Assembly: GCA_905235745.1 (NCBI GenBank)
Contig: CAJOMN010000006.1
Span: 1-64,000 of the forward strand
Length of the DNA: 64,000 bases
Reading direction: 5' to 3'
Source of the DNA: an uncultured Lachnospiraceae bacterium
Lineage (GTDB): Bacteria > Bacillota > Clostridia > Lachnospirales > Lachnospiraceae
This document shows positions 34,810-42,328 of this stretch, piece by piece (positions within the stretch are counted from its first letter, which is position 1; each line of letters opens with the position of its first letter). Below the pieces are notes generated by a model that did no database searches, was not told the DNA's origin, and saw only the letters and a list, made by a program, of their open reading frames with translations. Position numbers and translations under genes: made by a program.

Positions 34810-36051
34810 ATGAGAATTAATGAAAAGCAGCTTGATTTGGTCGACAAACAGATAAAACGTATTCTGGCGAGCGGCAACTACTACAGTGAAGTGTATAAGA
34901 AGGCGGGTATCACAGGCGTATCGTCTCCTGAAGAGTTTGAGAAGATTCCCTTTACCGACAAAGCGGATCTAAGAAATGCTTATCCGCTTGGAATCCAGGC
35001 AGTTCCCGATGAAGAAGTTGTTCGTATCCATTCATCGTCCGGAACTACAGGCAAGCCTGTGATCATACCCTATACTGCCAAAGACGTCGACGACTGGTCA
35101 ACTATGTTTGCCAGATGTTATGAGATAGCCGGCATAACGTCAAAAGACAGGATACAGATCACACCCGGTTACGGATTGTGGACCGCGGGCATAGGATTTC
35201 AGGCCGGTTGTGAGAAACTTGGCGCAATGGCGATACCTATGGGTCCGGGTAATACCGAGAAACAGCTTCAGATGATGATAGATCTTGAATCCACAGTCAT
35301 ATGTGCGACATCTTCATATGCACTGCTTCTTGCAGAGGAGATCAACAAGCGCCATCTTAAGGATAAAATCAAACTTAAGAAGGGAGTTATAGGCTCAGAG
35401 CGCTGGAGTGAAGCCAAGAGAAAATACATTGCAAACGAACTCGGAATAGAACTGTATGATATATACGGACTTACCGAGATTTATGGTCCGGGTATAGGAA
35501 TCAACTGTCCCGATCAGACCGGAATGCATGTCTTTGATGATTATCTGTACATCGAGATCATCGATCCCGTTACCGGAGAAGTACTTCCGGACGGAGAAGA
35601 AGGTGAGATCGTTATCACCACGCTTGTAAAAGAAGGTGCTCCGCTGATCAGGTTCCGTACTCATGATCTGTCGAAAATCATCCCCGGAGAATGCAGCTGT
35701 GGGAGACACTATCCCAGACTTGATACGATCATGGGCAGAAGTGATGATATGTTTAAGGTACATGGAGTCAATATGTTCCCGAGCCAGGTTGAGGAGATAC
35801 TGGGGCTTGTTGACGGAGTATCGAGTGAGTACAAGATTGATATCGCACATGATGAAAGCAAAAACAGGGATATAATCATGGTAACCGCAGAAGCAGAGGG
35901 AAGAGTGGATTTTGCCGTGACTGCGGAAGAGATCAAGAGACTGTTCAAGTCCAAGTTAAATGTTACCCCCAAGGTATCAATAGTATCGATAAATACACTT
36001 CCGAGGTCCGAGAAAAAGACAAAGCGCGTGTTCGATCACCGCGAAGAATAA
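34810..36051 (+). CDS. paaK: Phenylacetate-CoA ligase
   Basis: 413 residues, RBS AGGAGG-type upstream (GGTTTAAAGGAG). An acyl-adenylating enzyme: ATP loop SSSGTTGKP, adenine-binding YGLTEIYGPG, RTHDLS hinge region and C-terminal catalytic Lys near KTKR. PaaK activates arylacetates to CoA thioesters. Beside IorAB it probably runs in reverse or exchange, conserving energy from arylacetyl-CoA as ATP, as proposed for archaeal and clostridial IOR clusters. The last step is inference. Confidence 0.94.
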   Translation: MRINEKQLDLVDKQIKRILASGNYYSEVYKKAGITGVSSPEEFEKIPFTDKADLRNAYPLGIQAVPDEEVVRIHSSSGTTGKPVIIPYTAKDVDDWSTMFARCYEIAGITSKDRIQITPGYGLWTAGIGFQAGCEKLGAMAIPMGPGNTEKQLQMMIDLESTVICATSSYALLLAEEINKRHLKDKIKLKKGVIGSERWSEAKRKYIANELGIELYDIYGLTEIYGPGIGINCPDQTGMHVFDDYLYIEIIDPVTGEVLPDGEEGEIVITTLVKEGAPLIRFRTHDLSKIIPGECSCGRHYPRLDTIMGRSDDMFKVHGVNMFPSQVEEILGLVDGVSSEYKIDIAHDESKNRDIIMVTAEAEGRVDFAVTAEEIKRLFKSKLNVTPKVSIVSINTLPRSEKKTKRVFDHREE

Positions 36052-36056
36052 AGAAT

Positions 36057-36197
36057 ATGCTTATCGAGACAACTGTTCAGGAAGGGGCATCAGATCTTTC
36101 GGCAGAGGAACTCGAGAAGACTTTCGAGGAGACGCTCAAGACATTTACCGTTTTGTGGAATGTATTATTAAATGAGAATATGCGCGTGCATTTGTGA
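36057..36197 (+). CDS. Possible 46-residue small protein between paaK and tmcAL
   Basis: ATG 36057 opens a frame reading MLIETTVQEGASDLSAEELE with protein-like composition, ending at TGA 36195-36197. It overlaps the tmcAL start by 26 bases. No Shine-Dalgarno precedes it, so it may depend on read-through of ribosomes ending paaK 6 bases upstream, or be a chance frame. No known family. Confidence 0.3.
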   Translation: MLIETTVQEGASDLSAEELEKTFEETLKTFTVLWNVLLNENMRVHL

Positions 36198-37413
36198 ACT
36201 TAATCCGTTTCATAACGGACATGAATATCTGTTCCGGGAAGCAAGGAGACTGACCGGGGCGGATTATATTGTTGCCGTAATGAGCGGGGATTTTGTGCAG
36301 CGCGGTCTCCCGGCTATATGCGACAAATATGCGAGATGTAAGCAGGCGCTTATGGGCGGAGCCGATCTTGTCGTTGAACTTCCGGTAATGTATGCGACAG
36401 CTTCGGCGGACTATTTTGCCCAGGGGGCAATAAGCGCCATAAACAGTATGGGATGCGTCAACTGTATTGTTTTCGGGAGTGAATGCGGAGATATCAATAT
36501 GCTTCGTTCTCTTGCGGGACTATCGGAAGAGGGCAATCCCGGACTTCATATCTTATCTCAGGGGGCCGATTCGGCTGCATCCAGAAATTATAAGATTACA
36601 CAACTGCTTAGAGAGGGAATGTCATATGCCAAGGCTTATGCCACGGTTACCGGTAATGAATTTGCGCCTAATGACATGCTTGCTGTCCGTTATATCAAAT
36701 CCCTTGATATGATCGGATCGGATATAGATACGATATGCATAAAAAGGACAGGCGGGGACTATAATGATCCGTCCGGCAATGCATACTCCGCGCTTGCGGT
36801 AAGGCGTAAGATAGAAAAAAAAGAGGATTTTGCGCATCTTGTCCCGAAATATGTGTACCGTAATCTGCAGGGAATCGCAAATCAGTCATTTCCTATAGAC
36901 TTGAATGATTTTTCAATACAATTGTATACACTCCTGTCAAAAATAATTGACGAAGAAGATTCCGGTGAGGCTCTTTCGGATTACATGGATGTATCGGAAA
37001 ACATCGCGGGACGCATCAGAAGCAATATCGGAAAATATACCGGTTATGAGGATTTTGTAAGTCTGGTTCATTCCAAGGAATATACGAAGAGCAGGGTGTA
37101 TCGTGCGCTTCTTCACATTCTTCTTGGGATCAGAAAATCCGATTACGCTGATTATCTTGAGGATTGTGAAGTGCCATATATCAGGATACTCGGATTCAGA
37201 CAGTCATCGACAGCGGTTCTTACGGAAATAAAAGAGAGCTGCATGGTTCCTGTCATAAGCAAAGCTGCCGATGCCGCATCCATTCTCGACGACGAGGCAT
37301 TGTATTACTTTGATCAGGATATACGCGCCGCTAATGTGTATGACATGGCAGCTGTGTTTAAGTTCGGCAAAACACCGGCACATGATTATACACGCGAGGT
37401 TGTGATCATCTGA
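36172..37413 (+). CDS. tmcAL: tRNA(Met) cytidine acetate ligase
   Basis: 413 residues. The nucleotidyltransferase-like N-terminus has CELNPFHNGH (HxGH-type motif) and GDFVQRGLPA, followed by the helical domain typical of TmcAL (YlbM). It activates acetate with ATP and acetylates the wobble cytidine of elongator tRNA-Met (ac4C34). In Firmicutes it often sits near pta/ackA and rpmF, as here. No RBS is evident before ATG 36172; coupling to the overlapping small frame is possible. Confidence 0.93.
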   Translation: MRICACICELNPFHNGHEYLFREARRLTGADYIVAVMSGDFVQRGLPAICDKYARCKQALMGGADLVVELPVMYATASADYFAQGAISAINSMGCVNCIVFGSECGDINMLRSLAGLSEEGNPGLHILSQGADSAASRNYKITQLLREGMSYAKAYATVTGNEFAPNDMLAVRYIKSLDMIGSDIDTICIKRTGGDYNDPSGNAYSALAVRRKIEKKEDFAHLVPKYVYRNLQGIANQSFPIDLNDFSIQLYTLLSKIIDEEDSGEALSDYMDVSENIAGRIRSNIGKYTGYEDFVSLVHSKEYTKSRVYRALLHILLGIRKSDYADYLEDCEVPYIRILGFRQSSTAVLTEIKESCMVPVISKAADAASILDDEALYYFDQDIRAANVYDMAAVFKFGKTPAHDYTREVVII

Positions 37414-37452
37414 TTGTTTCTGATTTAGCACAAGAAGTTAATGATTTAATTC

Positions 37453-37481
37453 TTGTATACAATTTTTCGTAGGTATATATT
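37453..37481 (+). promoter_or_regulatory. Promoter of pta
   Basis: TTGTAT (37453-37458) and TATATT (37476-37481) with a 17-bp spacer. The -35 overlaps the right arm of an inverted repeat ACAAGAA/TTCTTGT (37430-37456), which could be an operator or a weak terminator of tmcAL. Confidence 0.55.
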
Positions 37482-37543
37482 ATATTTCAGAGAATGTATT
37501 CGGGGTTTGTATTAGCCATATGTAATTCGAACGGAGGGTTACG

Positions 37544-38545
37544 ATGAATTTTATTGAGACTATTAAGGAACGGGCCAAACAGGATATCAAGACGATAGTT
37601 ATGCCGGAGAGCAATGACAGACGTACGCTCATCGCGGCTGCGAAGATACTGGAAGAGGGTATCGCCAATATCATCATGATCGGCAAGGAAGAGAAGATCA
37701 TGGACGGAGCGAGATGGCTCGAGGTCGATCTGTCCAAGGTTAAGGTTGTCGATCCCGAGACGAGTGACAAGTTCGAGGAATATGCGCAGAAGCTGTTCGA
37801 ACTTCGTGAGAAAAAGGGCATGACACTTGAGGCGGCAAGAGAGCGCCTGCACACCGATAATCTGATGTGGGGCGTTATGATGGTCAAGCAGAATGATGCT
37901 GACGGAATGGTAGCGGGAGCCTGCCATGCTACAGCAGATGTCCTTCGTCCGTCGCTGCAGATACTTCGTACCGCACCGGGCGTTGATCTTGTGTCCGGAT
38001 TCTTTATTCTTGATGTGCCGAACTGTGAACTCGGAGAGAACGGAACGTTCCTGTTCGCCGACTGCGGGCTTAATCAGGATCCGACTGCGGAGGAGCTTGC
38101 AAGCATTGCCAACACATCTGCCAAGAGCTTCACATCGCTTGTCGGCGCCAAGCCGATAATTGCGATGCTTTCCCATTCCACCAAGGGAAGCGCCAAGCAT
38201 CCGCTTGTTGATAAGGTTGTAAATGCAACGGCAATTGCCAAGGAAAAATATCCCCAGCTTCTTCTTGACGGGGAGCTGCAGACCGATGCGGCCATTATCC
38301 CGACCGTATCCCGGGCAAAATCACCTGATTCGGAGATCGGTGGAATGGCAAATGTTCTGATATTTCCCAATCTTGATGCCGGAAACATCGGATACAAGCT
38401 TGTAGAGCGTCTTGCCAAGGCAGAAGCCTACGGCCCCATGCTGCAGGGTCTGACACGTCCCGTTAATGATCTGTCAAGAGGTTGCAATGCGGACGATATC
38501 GTTGGAGTCGTAGCACTAACCGCAGTACAGGCACAACTACTGTAG
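37544..38545 (+). CDS. pta: Phosphate acetyltransferase
   Basis: 333 residues, RBS CGGAGGG. A single PTA_PTB domain: KTIVMPESNDRRTL at the start, DGMVAGACHATADVLRP, and the C-terminal GGMANVLIFPNLDAGNIGYK with DLSRGC. It interconverts acetyl-CoA and acetyl phosphate. It lacks the regulatory N-terminal domains of the long enterobacterial form. The usual next gene ackA is absent; rpmF follows instead. Confidence 0.96.
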   Translation: MNFIETIKERAKQDIKTIVMPESNDRRTLIAAAKILEEGIANIIMIGKEEKIMDGARWLEVDLSKVKVVDPETSDKFEEYAQKLFELREKKGMTLEAARERLHTDNLMWGVMMVKQNDADGMVAGACHATADVLRPSLQILRTAPGVDLVSGFFILDVPNCELGENGTFLFADCGLNQDPTAEELASIANTSAKSFTSLVGAKPIIAMLSHSTKGSAKHPLVDKVVNATAIAKEKYPQLLLDGELQTDAAIIPTVSRAKSPDSEIGGMANVLIFPNLDAGNIGYKLVERLAKAEAYGPMLQGLTRPVNDLSRGCNADDIVGVVALTAVQAQLL

Positions 38546-38573
38546 ATATGAGGGACCTGCTTTAAAAATAGTA

Positions 38574-38602
38574 TTGACAAATCTCCCTCTGCCCGATATA
38601 CT
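38574..38602 (+). promoter_or_regulatory. Strong promoter of rpmF
   Basis: TTGACA (38574-38579), a 17-bp spacer, TATACT (38597-38602). This makes rpmF independent of pta. The RBS AAAGGAGGT lies 7 bases before the start codon. Confidence 0.85.
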
Positions 38603-38647
38603 TTTCAAGTACGTCTATAAGACATCTTTGCAAAGGAGGTGTTAGCA

Positions 38648-38827
38648 ATGTCGATCTGTCCTAAGAATAAGTCTTCCAAGGGAAGAAGAGACAGAAGAAG
38701 AGCAAATTGGAAAATGAATGCTCCCACGCTTGTCAAGTGCAGCAAGTGCGGTGCGCTTATGGTGCCCCACAGAGTATGCAAGGCATGCGGTTCTTATAAC
38801 AAGAAAGAGATCATCAGCGTTGATTGA
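38648..38827 (+). CDS. rpmF: 50S ribosomal protein L32
   Basis: 59 residues from ATG 38648, chosen by the AAAGGAGGT RBS and the family start MSICPKNKSSKGRRDRRRA. CSKCG and CKACG are the zinc-binding pairs of the C+ form, which suggests no zinc-free paralogue is needed for this copy. The DUF177 gene that often precedes rpmF is not here. Confidence 0.97.
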   Translation: MSICPKNKSSKGRRDRRRANWKMNAPTLVKCSKCGALMVPHRVCKACGSYNKKEIISVD

Positions 38828-38880
38828 TCCTATTACCACCGGAAATGACCTGTGGTTTTAGGTATGATCCGCAGTATAAT

Positions 38881-38915
38881 CGGCATAGCTGGATACTTTC
38901 CGGCTATGCCGTTTT
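38881..38915 (+). terminator. Terminator after rpmF
   Basis: CGGCATAGC pairs with GCTATGCCG (9 bp), with further inner pairing GGA/TCC, followed by TTTT. Confidence 0.8.
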
Positions 38916-38980
38916 ATCATTAAAATGCACACGATTGCGACAGGAGGGGCATCTATAATTATAAAAGGAGTTACTTTAAT

Positions 38981-40159
38981 ATGGTTAATATTCTGCTTGC
39001 GATTATTTATCTTGCATTTATCAGTCTTGGTCTGCCGGACTCACTTCTCGGTGCGGCATGGCCATCCATTTATCCCGAACTTAATGTTCCGATGTCATAT
39101 GCCGGCATCGTATCCATGATCATTGCGCTCGGTACTGTCGTATCAAGTCTTGAGAGCGACCGTGTGACACGAAAGCTGGGAACGGGAAAGGTAACGGCGA
39201 TCAGTGTCGCAACAACGGCGATTGCCCTGCTTGGATTCTCCTTCAGCCATTACTATTGGATGCTGTGCCTGTGGGCGATCCCGTACGGACTTGGAGCGGG
39301 AAGTGTTGATGCATCACTGAACAATTATGTCGCACTTCATTATAAGAGCCGCCACATGAGCTGGCTTCACTGTATGTGGGGTATCGGCGCGGCAACAGGA
39401 CCCTATGTGATGGGTTATGCGCTGACACATGGCATGAACTGGAACGGCGGATACCGTATAATCGGTCTGATGCAGATCGTATTGACGGTAATTCTGTTTG
39501 TCAGTCTCCCTATGTGGATAGACAGATCAAAGACAGAGAATGGTGATAGTTCAGGTGAGCCCGGGGAAGCCCTGTCATTGCGCGAGATCATTCGTATCAC
39601 AGGCGCGAAGGAGATAATGATCTGTTTCTTCTGCTACTGCGCCATCGAGCAGACAACAGGTCTGTGGGCAAGCAGCTATCTGACCGTATATAAGGGCATT
39701 TCACCTGAGATCGCGGCAGGATATGCCAGCATGTTCTATATAGGTATCACAGCCGGACGTGCGGTAAGCGGATTTATCACGTTCAAACTGAATGATAAGC
39801 AGATGGTACGGCTGGGTCAGGCGGTAATTGCGCTCGGTGTGCTCGTTATGTTTATTCCGGCAGGCAATACGCTGTCGCTTGCAGGTCTTGTGCTGATCGG
39901 CCTCGGATGCGCCCCGATCTATCCGTGCCTTATTCACAGTACTCCGGATCATTTCGGCGCGGATAAGTCCCAGGCGGTCATCGGCGTGCAGATGGCAAGC
40001 GCCTATGTGGGGATATGCCTGATGCCGCCGCTGTTCGGATTCATTGCCAGTCATATCAGTGTATCACTGCTTCCGGTCTATCTGCTTGTTATTCTTATAT
40101 GTATGGCCGCCATGCATGAGATGCTGATCAAAAAAACAGCAGACAAAAGATGCATTTGA
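38981..40159 (+). CDS. MFS transporter
   Basis: 392 residues, about 12 membrane spans, RBS AAAGGAG. N-terminal LLAIIYLAFISLGLPDSLLG and LHYKSRHMSWLHCMWGIGA resemble the FHS/fucose-permease side of the major facilitator family. A middle cytoplasmic loop (~190-215) separates the two halves. The substrate cannot be read from the sequence. It sits between rpmF and plsX, which are adjacent in many Firmicutes, so it looks like an insertion into a core cluster. Confidence 0.88.
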   Translation: MVNILLAIIYLAFISLGLPDSLLGAAWPSIYPELNVPMSYAGIVSMIIALGTVVSSLESDRVTRKLGTGKVTAISVATTAIALLGFSFSHYYWMLCLWAIPYGLGAGSVDASLNNYVALHYKSRHMSWLHCMWGIGAATGPYVMGYALTHGMNWNGGYRIIGLMQIVLTVILFVSLPMWIDRSKTENGDSSGEPGEALSLREIIRITGAKEIMICFFCYCAIEQTTGLWASSYLTVYKGISPEIAAGYASMFYIGITAGRAVSGFITFKLNDKQMVRLGQAVIALGVLVMFIPAGNTLSLAGLVLIGLGCAPIYPCLIHSTPDHFGADKSQAVIGVQMASAYVGICLMPPLFGFIASHISVSLLPVYLLVILICMAAMHEMLIKKTADKRCI

Positions 40160-40162
40160 TTT

Positions 40163-40209
40163 TTGAAGATTTGTTATGTATAGTATAGTGAATGAATTTA
40201 ATTCGTTCA
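40163..40209 (+). promoter_or_regulatory. Promoter and operator-like palindrome before plsX
   Basis: TATAGT (40184-40189) is a possible -10 with a weak TTGAAG -35 (15-bp spacer). A 21-bp palindrome, TGAATGAATT-T-AATTCGTTCA with one mismatched pair, starts on the last base of the -10 (40189-40209). A repressor bound here would block transcription of plsX-acpP. It does not match the FapR site I know. Confidence 0.5.
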
Positions 40210-40237
40210 TCAGAAACACAAGCAGCAGGAGAAGATA

Positions 40238-41248
40238 ATGGTTCACGTTGTACTTGATGCTATGGGCGGTGACAATGCCCCTGAAGAGATCGTTAAAGGT
40301 GCGGTAGACGCGCTCGCTTCATCCGACTCGATAACAGTGACGCTGTGCGGACGAAGGGCGGATATCGAAAAAGCGCTTGAGGGACTTGATTATCCGAAAG
40401 ACCGTCTGTTGATCGAAAATGCGGACGATGTGATCACTACCGAAGAAGCGCCGGTCATGGCTATACGTCGCAAGAAGGATTCATCCATAGTCAAGGGCCT
40501 TACTCTTGTCAAGGAGAAGAAGGCGGATGCGTTTGTATCTGCGGGTTCATCAGGCGCGATTCTTGTAGGCGGACAGCTTATCGTCGGACGCATTAAAGGA
40601 GTCGAACGCCCTCCGCTTGCACCGCTTGTTCCGTCGACCACCGATAAAGGAGTATCGCTTATAATTGATTGCGGCGCCAATGTTGATGCGCGCAGTTCTC
40701 ATCTGGTGCAGTTTGCCAAGATGGGTTCTATATATATGGAACACGTTATCGGGGTAACCAATCCGAGAGTTGCGATCGTAAATATCGGCGCAGAGGAAGA
40801 GAAGGGCAATATGCTTGTCAAGGAGACCTTTCCGCTGCTCAAGATCTGCCCCGATATCAATTTTATCGGATCGATCGAGGCACGCGAGATACCAAACGGC
40901 GGCGCGGATGTCATAGTCTGCGAGGCCTTTGTCGGAAACGTAATACTGAAGATGTATGAAGGCGTCGGTAAGATGATGCTCAAAACCATAAAGGGCGCGC
41001 TTATGGGAAGCTTTACCGGTAAACTGGGAGGACTTCTCATCAAACCGTCGCTCAAGGGAGTCATGAAGACATTCGATGCTACAGAATACGGCGGAGCACC
41101 GCTTCTCGGACTGAACGGGCTGGTTGTCAAGGTTCACGGAAACGCGACTTCCAAGGAGGTCGCAAATGCGATCCGGCAGTGTGAGACATTCAAACAGCAA
41201 AACATCAGTCAGCGGATAGCTGATAAGATTAATATAAAGGACGCATAG
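40238..41248 (+). CDS. plsX: Phosphate acyltransferase PlsX
   Basis: 336 residues, RBS AGGAGA. MVHVVLDAMGGDNAPEEIVKG is the signature start; SAGSSGAILVGG and the C-terminal EYGGAPLLGLNGLVVKVHG are typical. It makes acyl-phosphate from acyl-ACP for phosphatidic acid synthesis with PlsY. Followed by acpP, which supplies its substrate carrier. Confidence 0.97.
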   Translation: MVHVVLDAMGGDNAPEEIVKGAVDALASSDSITVTLCGRRADIEKALEGLDYPKDRLLIENADDVITTEEAPVMAIRRKKDSSIVKGLTLVKEKKADAFVSAGSSGAILVGGQLIVGRIKGVERPPLAPLVPSTTDKGVSLIIDCGANVDARSSHLVQFAKMGSIYMEHVIGVTNPRVAIVNIGAEEEKGNMLVKETFPLLKICPDINFIGSIEAREIPNGGADVIVCEAFVGNVILKMYEGVGKMMLKTIKGALMGSFTGKLGGLLIKPSLKGVMKTFDATEYGGAPLLGLNGLVVKVHGNATSKEVANAIRQCETFKQQNISQRIADKINIKDA

Positions 41249-41262
41249 AAAGGACTTGTATT

Positions 41263-41493
41263 ATGGAACTCGAGAAACTCAAAAAAATCATTACTGAGGT
41301 ACTTAACGTCGATGTCAGCGAGATCACTATGGATACTAAATTTATTGATGATCTCGGAGCCGATTCCCTTGATGTATATCAGATAATTATGGGAGTCGAA
41401 GAAGAATTCGATATTGAAATAGATGTTGATGATGCCGAATCCATAGTGACTGTTGCGGATGCTATCGAACAGATCAAGAATGCGATCAGCTGA
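41263..41493 (+). CDS. acpP: Acyl carrier protein
   Basis: 76 residues, RBS AAAGGA. The phosphopantetheine attachment site is Ser35 in GADSLDVYQ. A very acidic four-helix protein of normal length, carrying acyl chains for fatty acid and phospholipid synthesis. It lies 14 bases after plsX. Confidence 0.98.
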   Translation: MELEKLKKIITEVLNVDVSEITMDTKFIDDLGADSLDVYQIIMGVEEEFDIEIDVDDAESIVTVADAIEQIKNAIS

Positions 41494-41522
41494 TACAATT
41501 ACAGCAAACAGGTATTCGGCCA

Positions 41523-41593
41523 ATAGAGTTCCGGATGTACGGGACTCTATTTATAGTGAACGGCAAAAATACTATTGAGCATCCGGCGGATGC
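41523..41593 (+). terminator. Two hairpins between acpP and rnc
   Basis: The first has an 11-bp stem ATAGAGTTCCG/CGGGACTCTAT (41523-41550, one G-U) and no proper T-run. The second is GCATCC-GGC-GGATGC (41579-41593) flanked by ACTA/TAGT. They may be a weak terminator after acpP, or processing structures in the rnc leader; RNase III genes are known to be autoregulated by cleavage of a leader hairpin in E. coli. Confidence 0.5.
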
Positions 41594-41623
41594 GTAGTAT
41601 TTATCATTATTTGTGGTGCTTTC

Positions 41624-42328
41624 ATGAATCTTGCAAGCGGATATGATGAACTGCAAAAACTCATAGGGTATGATTTTCACAACAGGGACTATCTGATCAA
41701 AGCCCTGTCTCACAGTTCATATGTGAATGAATTAAAACTGAACAAACATGATGATTACGAGCGGACGGAATTTCTCGGAGATGCCGTGCTGGAACTTACT
41801 GTAAGTGATTATCTGTACAGGAACCATCCGGAAATGCGCGAGGGTGAGATGACAAAGCTTCGCGCATCCCTTGTCTGTGAGCCTACGCTTGCGTACTGTG
41901 CGCGGGAGGGGTTCGATCTGGGAAGATTTATTCTTCTCGGTAAAGGTGAGGACGCTTCGGGAGGCCGCGGGAGAGACTCGATAATATCCGACGTATTCGA
42001 GGCGATCATCGGCGCGATATATCTTGACGGCGGGATGGATGCCGCCAGGAAGTTCATATACCGGTTTGTGCTGACCGATTATGATAAGAAGATAGAATTC
42101 GTCGATTCCAAAACGATACTTCAGGAATATGCCCAGGACAACGGTATGACTCTTGAATACGAAACCGTTGCGGAGCTTGGCCCGTCCCATGACCGGGATT
42201 ACGTTGTACGCGCCGTGCTTGACGGAAGGATATCGGAGGAAGCAACCGCCAAGAGCAAGAAGGCCGCGCAGCAGAGTGCGGCGTATGCCATATTGGTTAA
42301 TCATCTTAACCGTACGGAGAAGCTTTAA
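41624..42328 (+). CDS. rnc: Ribonuclease III
   Basis: 234 residues. Endonuclease domain with signature ERTEFLGDAVLEL (~46-58) and second catalytic segment SDVFEAIIGAIYLDGG, then a double-stranded RNA-binding domain (~155-228, TILQEYAQDNGMTLEYE). It processes rRNA precursors and regulatory duplexes. No clear RBS. The stop shares a base with the smc start (TAATG). Confidence 0.97.
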   Translation: MNLASGYDELQKLIGYDFHNRDYLIKALSHSSYVNELKLNKHDDYERTEFLGDAVLELTVSDYLYRNHPEMREGEMTKLRASLVCEPTLAYCAREGFDLGRFILLGKGEDASGGRGRDSIISDVFEAIIGAIYLDGGMDAARKFIYRFVLTDYDKKIEFVDSKTILQEYAQDNGMTLEYETVAELGPSHDRDYVVRAVLDGRISEEATAKSKKAAQQSAAYAILVNHLNRTEKL

